A stretch of 64,000 nt of DNA from NCBI GenBank assembly GCA_019653755.1, contig BPCL01000001.1:124001-188000 (forward strand). The letters are read 5' to 3'. Source of the DNA: Woeseia sp. GTDB lineage: Bacteria; Pseudomonadota; Gammaproteobacteria; Steroidobacterales; UBA11654. Under the pieces are notes generated by a model. The model ran no database searches. It was not told the DNA's origin and worked only from the letters and a program-made list of their open reading frames with translations. Below, in pieces: positions 50,845 to 60,809 of the stretch (within the stretch, counting starts at the first letter, position 1; the number at the start of each line of letters is the position of its first letter). The position numbers were made by a program, and so were the translations under genes.

Positions 50845-51645
50845 TTATTTCTGCTCATATCGCCCAGGAGCCAAGACATTTTCAAGCAATCTTATAAAAG
50901 AGTATGGTGTGACCCTCAGTAGAAAAACCAGGAATCTATATGTCTTTGTTGGAACACATAAGCTCTTCCCTTTAAACATGGCTTCAACGCCCTCTTTAGC
51001 AATTCTTTCAGCACTGAATTTCATGAAAGAAGGGACTGCATCCATCATTTCTTGCACATTACTCGCTGTGTGAAAATTGGTCACAGTAAAACCTGGGCAG
51101 ACAGCAGTGGAAGTAATTCCTAGACGGTTATAGCTAGAATTCATGGCATCACTAAATCGATTCATAAATGTTTTAATAGGCCCATAGAGAACCTGAATTG
51201 CAGAAGGTGGCGCAAATGCTGCTACTGAAGAAACTATCATGATTTTACCGCTTTTCTGTTTAATCATATCTTTAACGAATAGCTTGGTTAGAGTGATCAC
51301 TGAGGTTCCTAAAACACGAATGAAGTTTTCTTCATCTTCTATGGAAGTGACATGAAATGGGGTTGCGATTCCATAACCAGCATTATTGACCAATATCTCG
51401 ATGCTATATCCTCTTTGTTTTGAGGTTTCGTAAATATAAGTCACCGAGTCTTTGTTTGCTAGATCGCTCGAAATGTAATCCGCTGATACATTAAATTCAT
51501 CTGCAATTTTATGACAACAGTCTTGTAGGTTTTTCTCATTCCTTGAAATCAAAAGAATGTTATATCCTCGCCCAGCTAAATTCTTGGCAATTTCATAACC
51601 AATTCCTGAGGAGCCACCCGTAATCAGTGCGTAATTATTTGTCAT
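50845..51645 (-). CDS. short-chain dehydrogenase
   Basis: ITGGSSGIGYEIAKNLA, NNAGYGIATPF, SSVAAFAP...YGPIKTF. Confidence 0.9.
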   Translation of the reverse strand: MTNNYALITGGSSGIGYEIAKNLAGRGYNILLISRNEKNLQDCCHKIADEFNVSADYISSDLANKDSVTYIYETSKQRGYSIEILVNNAGYGIATPFHVTSIEDEENFIRVLGTSVITLTKLFVKDMIKQKSGKIMIVSSVAAFAPPSAIQVLYGPIKTFMNRFSDAMNSSYNRLGITSTAVCPGFTVTNFHTASNVQEMMDAVPSFMKFSAERIAKEGVEAMFKGKSLCVPTKTYRFLVFLLRVTPYSFIRLLENVLAPGRYEQK

Positions 51646-51684
51646 AGCCTAAAAATACTTCAAAGATGTATTGAAATCACAATC

Positions 51685-53304
51685 CTATTTTTTATCAATT
51701 AATAAATTTTTATATTCTTCTCTTAAGTCAAACTTGAGAAGTTTACCCGTTGCACCATGAGGGAGTTCTTTCAGAAAAATAATTTCATCAGGAAGCCACC
51801 ATTTCGCTACTTTTGAAGAAAGAAAATCAAGAATATTATCTTTGCCAATCTCATCACCTGAATTTGTTACCACAAACATAATTGGCCTTTCATCCCATTT
51901 CGGATGAGGAACACCGACTACACATGCTTCTGCTATTTCTGGATGACCAACAGCTGCATTTTCTAAATCTATTGAGCTAATCCATTCCCCACCGGTTTTA
52001 ATTACATCTTTAGCTCTATCGACAATAGTCATGTAACCGTCTTTATCTATACTTGATATATCGCCAGTATCGAACCATCCCTCTTCATCAACGGCATCTT
52101 CTTCAGCTTTAAAATACTTTTGCAAGATCCATGGACCTCTGACCATCAAATGCCCATAGGCTTCTCCATCGTTAGGTAAGTCATTACCATTATCATCTGT
52201 AATTTTAAGTTCCACACCAAATACAGGTCTTCCTTGTTTAAGTTGTATTGCGTATTTTTCGTCTTTGCTCATCGTCTCCATTTCTGCTGTGGGTAGGTTC
52301 GTGGTTCCTAATGGGCTCATTTCAGTCATTCCCCAGGCATGGATAACATTAACGTCATGAACTTCATCAAACTCTTTAAGCATAGCGAGAGATAAAGCGG
52401 ATCCTCCGATGATGGTGTTTTTAACTGAATCTAGGACTTTATTGTTTTCTCGGCAATAAGCCAAAAGTTGCATCCACACTGTGGGAACACCAAAGGTACT
52501 GTTCACACCCTCTTTATCAATAAGTTCATAGAGTGAATCACCCTCCATCCCCATTCCTGGCATTACCAGTTTATTCCCCGTCATCGGACCAAAGTATGGA
52601 ATACCCCAAGCTAAAACATGAAACATTGGGACCACCATTAAAATACAATCATCTTTATTAATTGTCAGTGCTGCATAAGCTGAGGTGGCATGATAAATGT
52701 TAGATTTATGTGAGTACAAAACCCCTTTTGGGTTTCCTGTTGTTCCCGAGGTATAACAGAGAGCACAAGCCGCATCGTCCTCAAGAGCCGGCCACTTATA
52801 ATCTTCATCACCATCTTTGATGTATTCTTCATATGAGATTGTATTTTCAAGGGTTGTTTCAGGTATCTCTGATTCATCGCAAAGAATGACATATTTTTCT
52901 ACAGTTTTAAGTTGATCTTTTAGCGCTTCAAGAATTGGTATGAAAGGCAGTTCACAGAAAATTATTTTATCCTCGGCATGGTTGATTATATAAACAGCCT
53001 GTTCGGGATGAAGTCTGAAGTTTAATGTGTGGGTAACTGCACCCATGCCAGAAATACCAAAATACATTTCAAGATGCCTAAAAGTATTAAGAGCCAATGT
53101 GGCAAGGACATCTCCTTTTTTGTATCCATCTTTCTCTAGGGCTGAGGCAAGTTTTCTAGCTCTTACACATACTTCATCATAATTTGTTCTATGAATCTCA
53201 CCAGAAATCATTCTGCTTACGATTTCAGTTGTTGGATGTAACTCTTTTGCATGCTCAATAATTGAGGCTACATTTGGTGTCCAACGTTGCATATCTCCTT
53301 TCAT
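51685..53304 (-). CDS. fatty-acyl-CoA synthetase (FadD/AlkK-like)
   Basis: LCYTSGTTGNPKGVLYSHKS, AWGMTEMSPLGT, GWFDTGDI, DRAKDVIKTGGEWIS. Confidence 0.92.
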   Translation of the reverse strand: MKGDMQRWTPNVASIIEHAKELHPTTEIVSRMISGEIHRTNYDEVCVRARKLASALEKDGYKKGDVLATLALNTFRHLEMYFGISGMGAVTHTLNFRLHPEQAVYIINHAEDKIIFCELPFIPILEALKDQLKTVEKYVILCDESEIPETTLENTISYEEYIKDGDEDYKWPALEDDAACALCYTSGTTGNPKGVLYSHKSNIYHATSAYAALTINKDDCILMVVPMFHVLAWGIPYFGPMTGNKLVMPGMGMEGDSLYELIDKEGVNSTFGVPTVWMQLLAYCRENNKVLDSVKNTIIGGSALSLAMLKEFDEVHDVNVIHAWGMTEMSPLGTTNLPTAEMETMSKDEKYAIQLKQGRPVFGVELKITDDNGNDLPNDGEAYGHLMVRGPWILQKYFKAEEDAVDEEGWFDTGDISSIDKDGYMTIVDRAKDVIKTGGEWISSIDLENAAVGHPEIAEACVVGVPHPKWDERPIMFVVTNSGDEIGKDNILDFLSSKVAKWWLPDEIIFLKELPHGATGKLLKFDLREEYKNLLIDKK

Positions 53305-53338
53305 AAAATTTCTCCAAATAACAATTTTATATTATTAA

Positions 53339-55412
53339 TTACTGAATTACAGGGTACTCAAGCTTGAATTCATTGATTGAATCCCCATCTTCTTGATCAA
53401 ATGTATTCGCATAAAGGTGACCAGCATAGACAGCATGAACAACTGCCCCTGGCGCATTAGAATCACCAATATTTTGAAGTGTTTTAATGCCTGATGCTTT
53501 TAAAGCTTCTTGGTTTGATTTAAGTGACTTATAAAGCGAATCGTTCTGTTTTCTATTACCGACGAGCACAAGTGAACCCCTGGTAATATCTTTTTGCTTA
53601 TTGCTCACCTCATGATTGATTCTCACTGATGATTCTTCTATCTCTATAATGCGATGATCAGTGATAGCTTTAATACCTTTTTCTAATAGTTTCAGCTTAA
53701 TTTCAGTGACCTCATTACTATTAAAACTCCATGGAGAAACTTTTTCAAAGGGCGTAATAATAGTTACTTCGTGACCTAAATCTTTTATAAATTCAGCCAA
53801 AAGGCCGCCCATATAATAATAATCAAAATCGAATATTATCACCGGTGATGTTAGCTCACAACCCTTAAGCACGTCCTCAGGAGTGAGAATGCTATTCGTC
53901 TTAGTTATGGCTATAGGCGCTGTTTTTTCATCCATGATCGAGGGTTGCCAAACCGAACCTGTAGCTGTTACCACATGATCGAATCCCAATTTCAAAACAT
54001 CATCTGGATTCAATTTATTTTCTAGGTATATATCAACATTATCCATTTGATTAATTTGACTCACTCGGTAATCAGTTACTCTTTTATATGGAGACATACC
54101 AGGAAGTATTGACTCTTTATTGATTCGTCCTCCTAGTTCTTTTTCTGAATCTGCAATAGCGACTGGATACCCTCTTCTAGCAAGCGATAAAGTTGCTTCT
54201 AGCCCTGCTGGACCTCCCCCAATAACCAGAACTGAATTATCAGAAGATTTGGGTTTTATTCTCTCTGGATGCCACCCTCTTCTCCATTCTTCACCCATCG
54301 ATGGATTTTGTGTGCAACGAACAGGTATACCTTGGTTGTAACATGAGGCACAGATATTACAGCCAATGCATTCTCTAATATCATCTTCTTTGCCTTCCAA
54401 TATTTTATTTGGAAGGAATGGATCAGCTATTGATGCTCTTGCTGAACCAACAAAATCAAGAATTCCTCTATTAATCTGACTAACCATGTTATCTGGCGAA
54501 GTAAACCACCCTACTCCTACAACAGGCTTAGAAGTCAGTTGTTTTACAAAACCGTTGTAAGGCTCCATATGACCTGGTTCTGAAAATCTACTGCTTGGAC
54601 ATTCTTTAGACCATTTTGATAATTTGATATCCCATAGATCAGGTAATTCACCATTTAACTCAAAGAATTCATGAGCTTCACTCTTACTTGATTCACTTTT
54701 AAAGCTTAATAACTCATCTGTTGAAATTCGAACAGCAATTGCAGCTTTATCACCTGCAACTGATTTCATCTCAGTTATCAATTCCCTCATTAATCTGGAA
54801 CGATTTTCTAGACTTCCTCCGTATTCATCCGATCGATTATTGAATGTGGGGTGAAGAAAATGATAGGGCAGAAAACCCATTCCTGCATAACAATATATAA
54901 TATAAAAAGCCAGCTTGGATCGCTCGCTTGGTTGCATCCAAATGCCATTGAATGAGATCTTTAATGTCTCTCTTGTCCATTACTTTTGGTCCTGTAAGAT
55001 GCATGTCCACAAGTTCACTTACCTTTTCTTGTATTCCAGATGGAGAGATTGGAGGCATTCGTGTATGTCTGTTAGCCGCATATGCTCCTCCGTGAAAGAA
55101 TTCAATACCAGCAAGTGCATCATGCTCATGCACTGCATCTACCATAGGGACATGAGAAGCAATATCTTTATCAGACCATAATCTTGCAAATGGAAGTGGT
55201 CTATCATCTGAGCTCGGATGAATAGAGCAATAACCTGTGTTAATGACACTCCAACCACCCTCCGCTTTAATTCCTCTTTGAGCAGCTCTTGTGTTAGGCA
55301 TGTCATTACCTGAACCCATAGCATGAGGAACTTGATAGAATCTATTTTTTGCTGTCTTTGGTCCTATCTTTATGGGATCAAACAAGACTTTGTATCTTGG
55401 GTTAACATTCAT
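53339..55412 (-). CDS. TMADH / dimethylglycine dehydrogenase (DgcA)-family FMN/[4Fe-4S]/FAD oxidoreductase, one frameshift near 54890
   Basis: LFDPIKIGPKTAKNRFYQVPHAMGSG; AEGGWSVINTGYCSIHPSSDD; NRSDEYGGSLENRSR; CIGCNICASCYNQGIPVRCTQNPSMGEEWRRGWHPE; GGGPAGLEATLSLA. Confidence 0.88.
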
Positions 55413-55447
55413 ATTAAAATTTTGTCTTTTTTAAGAAATCATTTCAA

Positions 55448-56713
55448 TTATTTAAACTTTATTTGCATGAAGGAAAAGACTCCCAATAGAGCAAAAAATA
55501 CCCCACTATTTAGAGCTATCACCCAGCCAAACTGATTTGCTAATATTGGGATTAATGGAGTTGCTAGTACTCCACCTAAATTTCCACCTGTATTAAGAAT
55601 TCCACCTGCAGCTTGAGGTTTTTTTGAAACAAAACCTATGGCTGACCAGAATGGCCCTTCTGTTAATTCAATAAAGCCATAACATAGAGATAAAGAAAGA
55701 ACTGCGAGATAGGGATTTTCGGTAATCGAGCCAAAGATTAAGAAGCCAGCAGATGGGACCAGACCAACGATAACAGGGATTCTATGCCCCCATATGACGC
55801 CATAGCTTTTTTGCAGCCTATCGCATAGGTATCCACCTAAAGTTGCACCTATCGCACCCATAAGAAATGGTAAACTTGCAAGAAAACCACCTTCCAAAAC
55901 ACTGAAACCTCTAATATTGACGAAATAAATAAAAATCCAAGAATAGAATATAAAAAAAACATAGTTCATTGACATATAGCCCAATGCAGCAAATAAAACA
56001 TTCTTATCAGCAAGCACTTCCTTAACCATTGACCAAGACATCTCATTATTGTTGAATTCAGACTCGCCTATCAAATCCAATTCCTTTTGATTGATATCAG
56101 GGTGTTCTCTGGGCCAGTTTTTTGAATATTTCCACCATATTATTGAGCCGATTAGACCCAATATTGAGATCATGAAAAATGTCGATTGCCAACCAAAATT
56201 CTCAGCCAAAAGAACAATGATAGGAGGAGTCGATGCTGACCCCAATGCAAGTGCTGTGGAGGTCATTCCATTGGGGAGTGCCCAAGACCCTGAAGGAAAC
56301 CATCTTGCTATTACTCCTCCTGCCATAGCAGGAAATAAAGGACCTTGAAATGCACCTAATAGGAATCGACAGATAAATAAAAGTGGAATCATCAAAGCTA
56401 CTGAGAAACCACCCATTACAATTAAACCAGATATTATTGTTATTAAAGTGCAACCCAATGTACAAAAAACTAGTGTGCTTTTAGGACCTATTTTCTCTGA
56501 GAGCAAACCTCCTGGAAATTGAAAGAGTGTGTAACCCCATAAAAAAGAGGAGAGAAGCCAACCTAATTCTATTTGTGTGATGCCGATATCATCCATCAAA
56601 TATTTACCGATTACTGAAAGATTACCCCTGAATACGTAAGCAATATATCCAAGCAAAAGGGTAATAAATAGAACTCTCCATCTAATATTTGTTGCTCTGA
56701 TTGAGTTTGTCAC
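55448..56713 (-). CDS. MFS transporter (anion:cation symporter-like)
   Basis: LLSSFLWGYTLFQFPGGLLSEKIGPK, RFLLGAFQGPLFPAMAGGVIARWFP. Confidence 0.88.
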   Translation of the reverse strand: MTNSIRATNIRWRVLFITLLLGYIAYVFRGNLSVIGKYLMDDIGITQIELGWLLSSFLWGYTLFQFPGGLLSEKIGPKSTLVFCTLGCTLITIISGLIVMGGFSVALMIPLLFICRFLLGAFQGPLFPAMAGGVIARWFPSGSWALPNGMTSTALALGSASTPPIIVLLAENFGWQSTFFMISILGLIGSIIWWKYSKNWPREHPDINQKELDLIGESEFNNNEMSWSMVKEVLADKNVLFAALGYMSMNYVFFIFYSWIFIYFVNIRGFSVLEGGFLASLPFLMGAIGATLGGYLCDRLQKSYGVIWGHRIPVIVGLVPSAGFLIFGSITENPYLAVLSLSLCYGFIELTEGPFWSAIGFVSKKPQAAGGILNTGGNLGGVLATPLIPILANQFGWVIALNSGVFFALLGVFSFMQIKFK

Positions 56714-57786
56714 AATTTGATGTCTAGCCTTTCTTGAATATACTTCCGAATATCTAGGCTCTCATCTTCCATTGGCGAATAGTAGCCATATTTGAAAGTA
56801 TTGGATTGCATTCCTTTTTGCACTCGTTCGCAAATATTCCAATCTTGTTTGTTGACCAAGTTCCAAAATTCAGAAGCGTCATCTGGATCAAAATCTGATT
56901 TAACTACCTCATCTGGGTGAAACAAAATACGACAGTCTATTCTTGTATAAGTTGGCGAAATTGGCTGAAGAATAAATGCAGCAACATGATCCATGGAAAG
57001 ACTCATCATTAGATTTGGGTAAAGCGCTTGACCGAAATGGTTGTTTTTCTCAGATTGATTAAGCCCCGGGAAGGGTTTTCTATTTGTTGTTCCTGAGAAT
57101 GTAAAAGTATTTGCACCAGGTCTATGAGGAATACCCTCATCCCAATCTAAACCGTTCCCGCCGTTCTCCTTGAATGCAGGAATAATACTAACCAACTCAG
57201 GATGAACCCCAGCACAGTGATAGCACTCATTATAGTTTTCAACGATCACTTTCCAGTTTGCTGAGACGTCATATTGATATGATCTAGAAGAAACTAATTC
57301 ACTTAAGGGAAAACGAATAAATTGATCACTTAGTTTTTTAATATATTTCTCAAAAGAAGATGGTTTTTCATCGAGATTAATGAATATGAAGCCGCCCCAT
57401 GCTTCGCTCTTTACTCTATTCAAATGAAACTTTTTATCTTTTGTATCTACGTCTAAATGAGGTGCTTTAAATAAGCTTCCATCAAAGTTATAGACCCATG
57501 AGTGATATGGACATCTGATATTTCTTTTCAAAGGACTAGATCTTTCATCCTCAAGAATTTGGCAACCTCTATGTTTGCAAAAATTATGAAAAACCCTAAT
57601 CTCATTATTTTTATCTTTGATAATAAATAGATTCTCATTCCCAATTGTAAAGATTTTATAACTACCAGTTGAATCAAGATCTTCTTCTCTGCCACAACAT
57701 ACCCAATCCGAGTAAAAGATATTATCTAATTCCTGATTATAGATCTCGTCACTGAAGTAGTATTTTTTATCTAGGCTTTTTTCCAT
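56710..57786 (-). CDS. Rieske oxygenase, choline/glycine-betaine monooxygenase (GbcA/CMO)-like
   Basis: CKHRGC-x15-CPYHSW Rieske ligands; VIVENYNECYHCAGVHPEL mononuclear iron site. Confidence 0.85.
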   Translation of the reverse strand: MEKSLDKKYYFSDEIYNQELDNIFYSDWVCCGREEDLDSTGSYKIFTIGNENLFIIKDKNNEIRVFHNFCKHRGCQILEDERSSPLKRNIRCPYHSWVYNFDGSLFKAPHLDVDTKDKKFHLNRVKSEAWGGFIFINLDEKPSSFEKYIKKLSDQFIRFPLSELVSSRSYQYDVSANWKVIVENYNECYHCAGVHPELVSIIPAFKENGGNGLDWDEGIPHRPGANTFTFSGTTNRKPFPGLNQSEKNNHFGQALYPNLMMSLSMDHVAAFILQPISPTYTRIDCRILFHPDEVVKSDFDPDDASEFWNLVNKQDWNICERVQKGMQSNTFKYGYYSPMEDESLDIRKYIQERLDIKL

Positions 57787-57791
57787 TGTGA

Positions 57792-58973
57792 TTAAAAAAC
57801 TCCATATCCTGCAGAATTCATTCGATAATTAATTCCTTTTTCTTGATCCTGCTCAAGTTCAACATATTTTTTAATTTCTGCTATCTTTGACTTCCTATCA
57901 AATTTGTCCATAGCCAGTCCCATTTTATGATTTGATTGTAGTAAGTGTGATATCTCACCTTGCATTTTCTTCTGATATATTTCTAGTACTTCCGCGACTC
58001 GTTGTTTATTAAAATCAGTGTATTCAGGTAAGAGTTTGACCAATTCATCTATGCATTTAATTGTAGTGTTCATTCCTTGGCTTCTTCCAGGGTGAAGGCC
58101 ATGACAAGCATCACCAATAAGAACAAGATTATCTTTTGTCCAGCGTTTGGCAATAATCATTGATGGTGGATAAATACCTGCTGAATACATCGGTAAGGAT
58201 TTGTATTCTGGGACTAATGAGCCTATAAAATTGGTGTAATCCTCATTACTCATTTTTTTCCATTCTTTAACCTCATTCCTGTCGATGGTTAGCCCAATTT
58301 TGCAGCCTCCTTTTGATCGAGGTATCATTGTGACTATACCTCTATCTGTAAGATAGGTTCTCAGGTTGTTTTCTGAATCTGCTTCATAGTCTTCAGAAAA
58401 AAGTACAGCCAAGGCTCTTTCATATCGAAATGTTTGTCTTTCTAATTCAAATTTTCGAGCAATGTTTGACGCAACACCATCAGCTCCAACAACTAACTTA
58501 GTTGCTATAGTAAGTTCAGTTTTGTCCTTCAATATTAATTGATACAAACTTTCATCATGATCTGTGGATACATGCTGACAATTGATAATAGGTCTATAAA
58601 GGCTAAAATTTTCATCCTTTGATGCGAATTTTAAAAACACTTCACTGATATCTTCATGGTTGATAAACATAAAGAAAGGCTGAGGAATATCTAGTTTTGA
58701 GACATTAGCATCCATTAAAAAATTGGCTGATTCATCAAACCAAAGTGAACCGGCTCTTTTTTTAGCGCCTGCATCAAAGAAATCATCCAGAACACTCCAT
58801 TGATTAAGAATCTCGCAGACAAAAGGCTGAATATGATCACCTCTTGCGGTATCTTGTGGTTTTTCTGATTTTTCAACAAGAACCACTTTATAACCTTTAT
58901 CGGTTAAGCAAGCTGCCATAGCAGAACCGGCAACTCCGCCTCCGATAATGAGTACATCTGTTTCAATTCTCAT
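57792..58973 (-). CDS. FAD-dependent monooxygenase (PHBH-like fold)
   Basis: DVLIIGGGVAGSAMAACLTDKGYKVVLVEK; VVGADGVASNIAR; VLIGDACHGLHPGRSQGMN. Confidence 0.9.
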   Translation of the reverse strand: MRIETDVLIIGGGVAGSAMAACLTDKGYKVVLVEKSEKPQDTARGDHIQPFVCEILNQWSVLDDFFDAGAKKRAGSLWFDESANFLMDANVSKLDIPQPFFMFINHEDISEVFLKFASKDENFSLYRPIINCQHVSTDHDESLYQLILKDKTELTIATKLVVGADGVASNIARKFELERQTFRYERALAVLFSEDYEADSENNLRTYLTDRGIVTMIPRSKGGCKIGLTIDRNEVKEWKKMSNEDYTNFIGSLVPEYKSLPMYSAGIYPPSMIIAKRWTKDNLVLIGDACHGLHPGRSQGMNTTIKCIDELVKLLPEYTDFNKQRVAEVLEIYQKKMQGEISHLLQSNHKMGLAMDKFDRKSKIAEIKKYVELEQDQEKGINYRMNSAGYGVF

Positions 58974-58993
58974 ACAATAGAACCCTCTATTTA

Positions 58994-59698
58994 TTAAGTG
59001 ATTTCTAAGCTATCAAGCAAGTAGTCTGATTTTAAGTGATCCCATCTTATTTTTACAATGATGAAATCATCACTATAGGTCCAAATGTGGATTGGTGGCC
59101 AGTCATAACCCACGACATCGCTGTCCCAGCTCAATTGAAAATAGTTTGTTTTAAAGGTTCCTGCAGGGACAGACAATTCTTCGTTGCCATGAAAGCTTAA
59201 AAATTTTTCTGTCATCGTTATATTTGGACCTGTATTTCCATGAGGTGTCTTGGAAGTGGTCACACAGTTCTTAAAATGCTGTCTCTCTTCTTTATTATTC
59301 ATATCAAATACAGCGCAACCCCAGGCATCGTTTGCCACAGGGTGTGCACCAAATGCCATAGGCCAACTATCAACTTTTTGTTGTTGTGAGAATCGACCTG
59401 CATCTTTAGTTATAGCTTCGCATTCCACCATTTGATCTGAGAAGTTATACCAAGTTGTTCCTTGAAAGGCGCCACCAACTGAGAGCCTGACAAAAGCGTC
59501 TATGGGTAACCAATGCTTATCAACGGTGTACACAACATCTCTAAGGAGCTGATCCTCATCAATCTCGCATCTAGCACGCAGTGTCCTAAATCCATGGTTG
59601 TCTTTACTGATAGTGAAGTACTCTCGCCCTACTTCACCTCGATCATCATGACAATAAAGAACTTTCCCTGAAATATATTTAAACGGTTTGTCCGCCAT
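58994..59698 (-). CDS. conserved-looking hypothetical protein
   Basis: Intact 234-aa soluble ORF inside the minus-strand gene run; no recognised motif. Confidence 0.6.
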   Translation of the reverse strand: MADKPFKYISGKVLYCHDDRGEVGREYFTISKDNHGFRTLRARCEIDEDQLLRDVVYTVDKHWLPIDAFVRLSVGGAFQGTTWYNFSDQMVECEAITKDAGRFSQQQKVDSWPMAFGAHPVANDAWGCAVFDMNNKEERQHFKNCVTTSKTPHGNTGPNITMTEKFLSFHGNEELSVPAGTFKTNYFQLSWDSDVVGYDWPPIHIWTYSDDFIIVKIRWDHLKSDYLLDSLEIT

Positions 59699-59711
59699 TA
59701 AGGATTCCGAC

Positions 59712-60773
59712 TTAAGGGTTTGAAATTTCTTTGACTAACTCTAAGGCTGTTTTATTGGAATCAGGAAGGACAGCGTCTGAGGTTTTAATGGATGTTACTC
59801 GACTGCCCCAGTCAATAACAGCAGCAGCACCTGTTAGTCCACCTCCAAATGCTAGAAATAGCATTTTTGAATTGGGTTTAACTTTACCTTCATCAAGAGC
59901 TTCTGTTAAAGCAATAGGGATTGATCCGGCCGACGTGTTTCCGTATTTATCCAGATTAATAATCATTTTCTCCATTGGAAAATTACATCTTTTAGCAGTT
60001 GCTTCCAAAATTCTTAAGTTAGCCTGATGAGGTATACAAAGATCAATATCATCAACCGTAAGGTTTGATTCTTCTAAAGCTTCCTGAGCTAATCTAGCCA
60101 TTGTTTTGACTGCATTTTTAAATATTTCTTGTCCCTCAAAATGAATACCTAGAAAATAACCATCTTTTGGATCTTTGAATTCCATGCTAGAGCCAAAATT
60201 ATCAAGTTTTAGCGTATCACCCAGAAAAGGATCACAGGTTAGTTTAGACGAGTAGAGCTTAGAGTCGTTATCAACTGCTTCAATCACTACAGCTCCAGCA
60301 CCATCACCAAATAAAACAGCAGTATCTCTTGCACTCCAGTCAAGAAAGAAACTAACCTTTTCACCGCCGACCAAGAGAATGTTTTTCATAACCCCTGATG
60401 AAATTAATGAGTAGGCAGTGGTTAAGCCATAGACAAAACCAGTGCATGCAGAGTTCAGTTCAAAAGCTGCTGCATGTTTGTTACCGATATTTTCTTGTAT
60501 TCTTGATGCTGTGGTTGGGATGATGTATTGAGGTGTGCAGGTTGCCATAATAACCGCATCTATATCTTGGGGGTCTTTATCAGCCGCTGCAAGTGCGTGT
60601 TGGGCTGCAACAGTTCCCATATCTCCTAGAGATGTGTGAGCTATTCTCCTCTCTTTAACTCCTGTTCTGGAAATAATCCACTCATCATCCGTATCAAGAA
60701 ATGTTTCAAGATCTTTATTTGTAAGTATTGAGGGTGGTGTGCATTTACCCCAACCTGTAATTTCTATACCCAT
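59712..60773 (-). CDS. 3-oxoacyl-ACP synthase III (FabH)-like
   Basis: DDEWIISRTGVKERRIA; ELNSACTGFVYGL (Cys), IPHQANLRI (His), YGNTSAGS (Asn). Confidence 0.92.
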   Translation of the reverse strand: MGIEITGWGKCTPPSILTNKDLETFLDTDDEWIISRTGVKERRIAHTSLGDMGTVAAQHALAAADKDPQDIDAVIMATCTPQYIIPTTASRIQENIGNKHAAAFELNSACTGFVYGLTTAYSLISSGVMKNILLVGGEKVSFFLDWSARDTAVLFGDGAGAVVIEAVDNDSKLYSSKLTCDPFLGDTLKLDNFGSSMEFKDPKDGYFLGIHFEGQEIFKNAVKTMARLAQEALEESNLTVDDIDLCIPHQANLRILEATAKRCNFPMEKMIINLDKYGNTSAGSIPIALTEALDEGKVKPNSKMLFLAFGGGLTGAAAVIDWGSRVTSIKTSDAVLPDSNKTALELVKEISNP

Positions 60774-60809
60774 TTCTTCATCCCCTATTGAAGAAATTAT
60801 AGTTTACCT

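Noticed and set aside
60000-60040. Treating the fabH-like gene as a dedicated polyketide/secondary-metabolite ketosynthase
   Set aside because: It has the canonical FabH Cys/His/Asn triad and sits next to acpP, tmk and holB; no PKS modules are visible.
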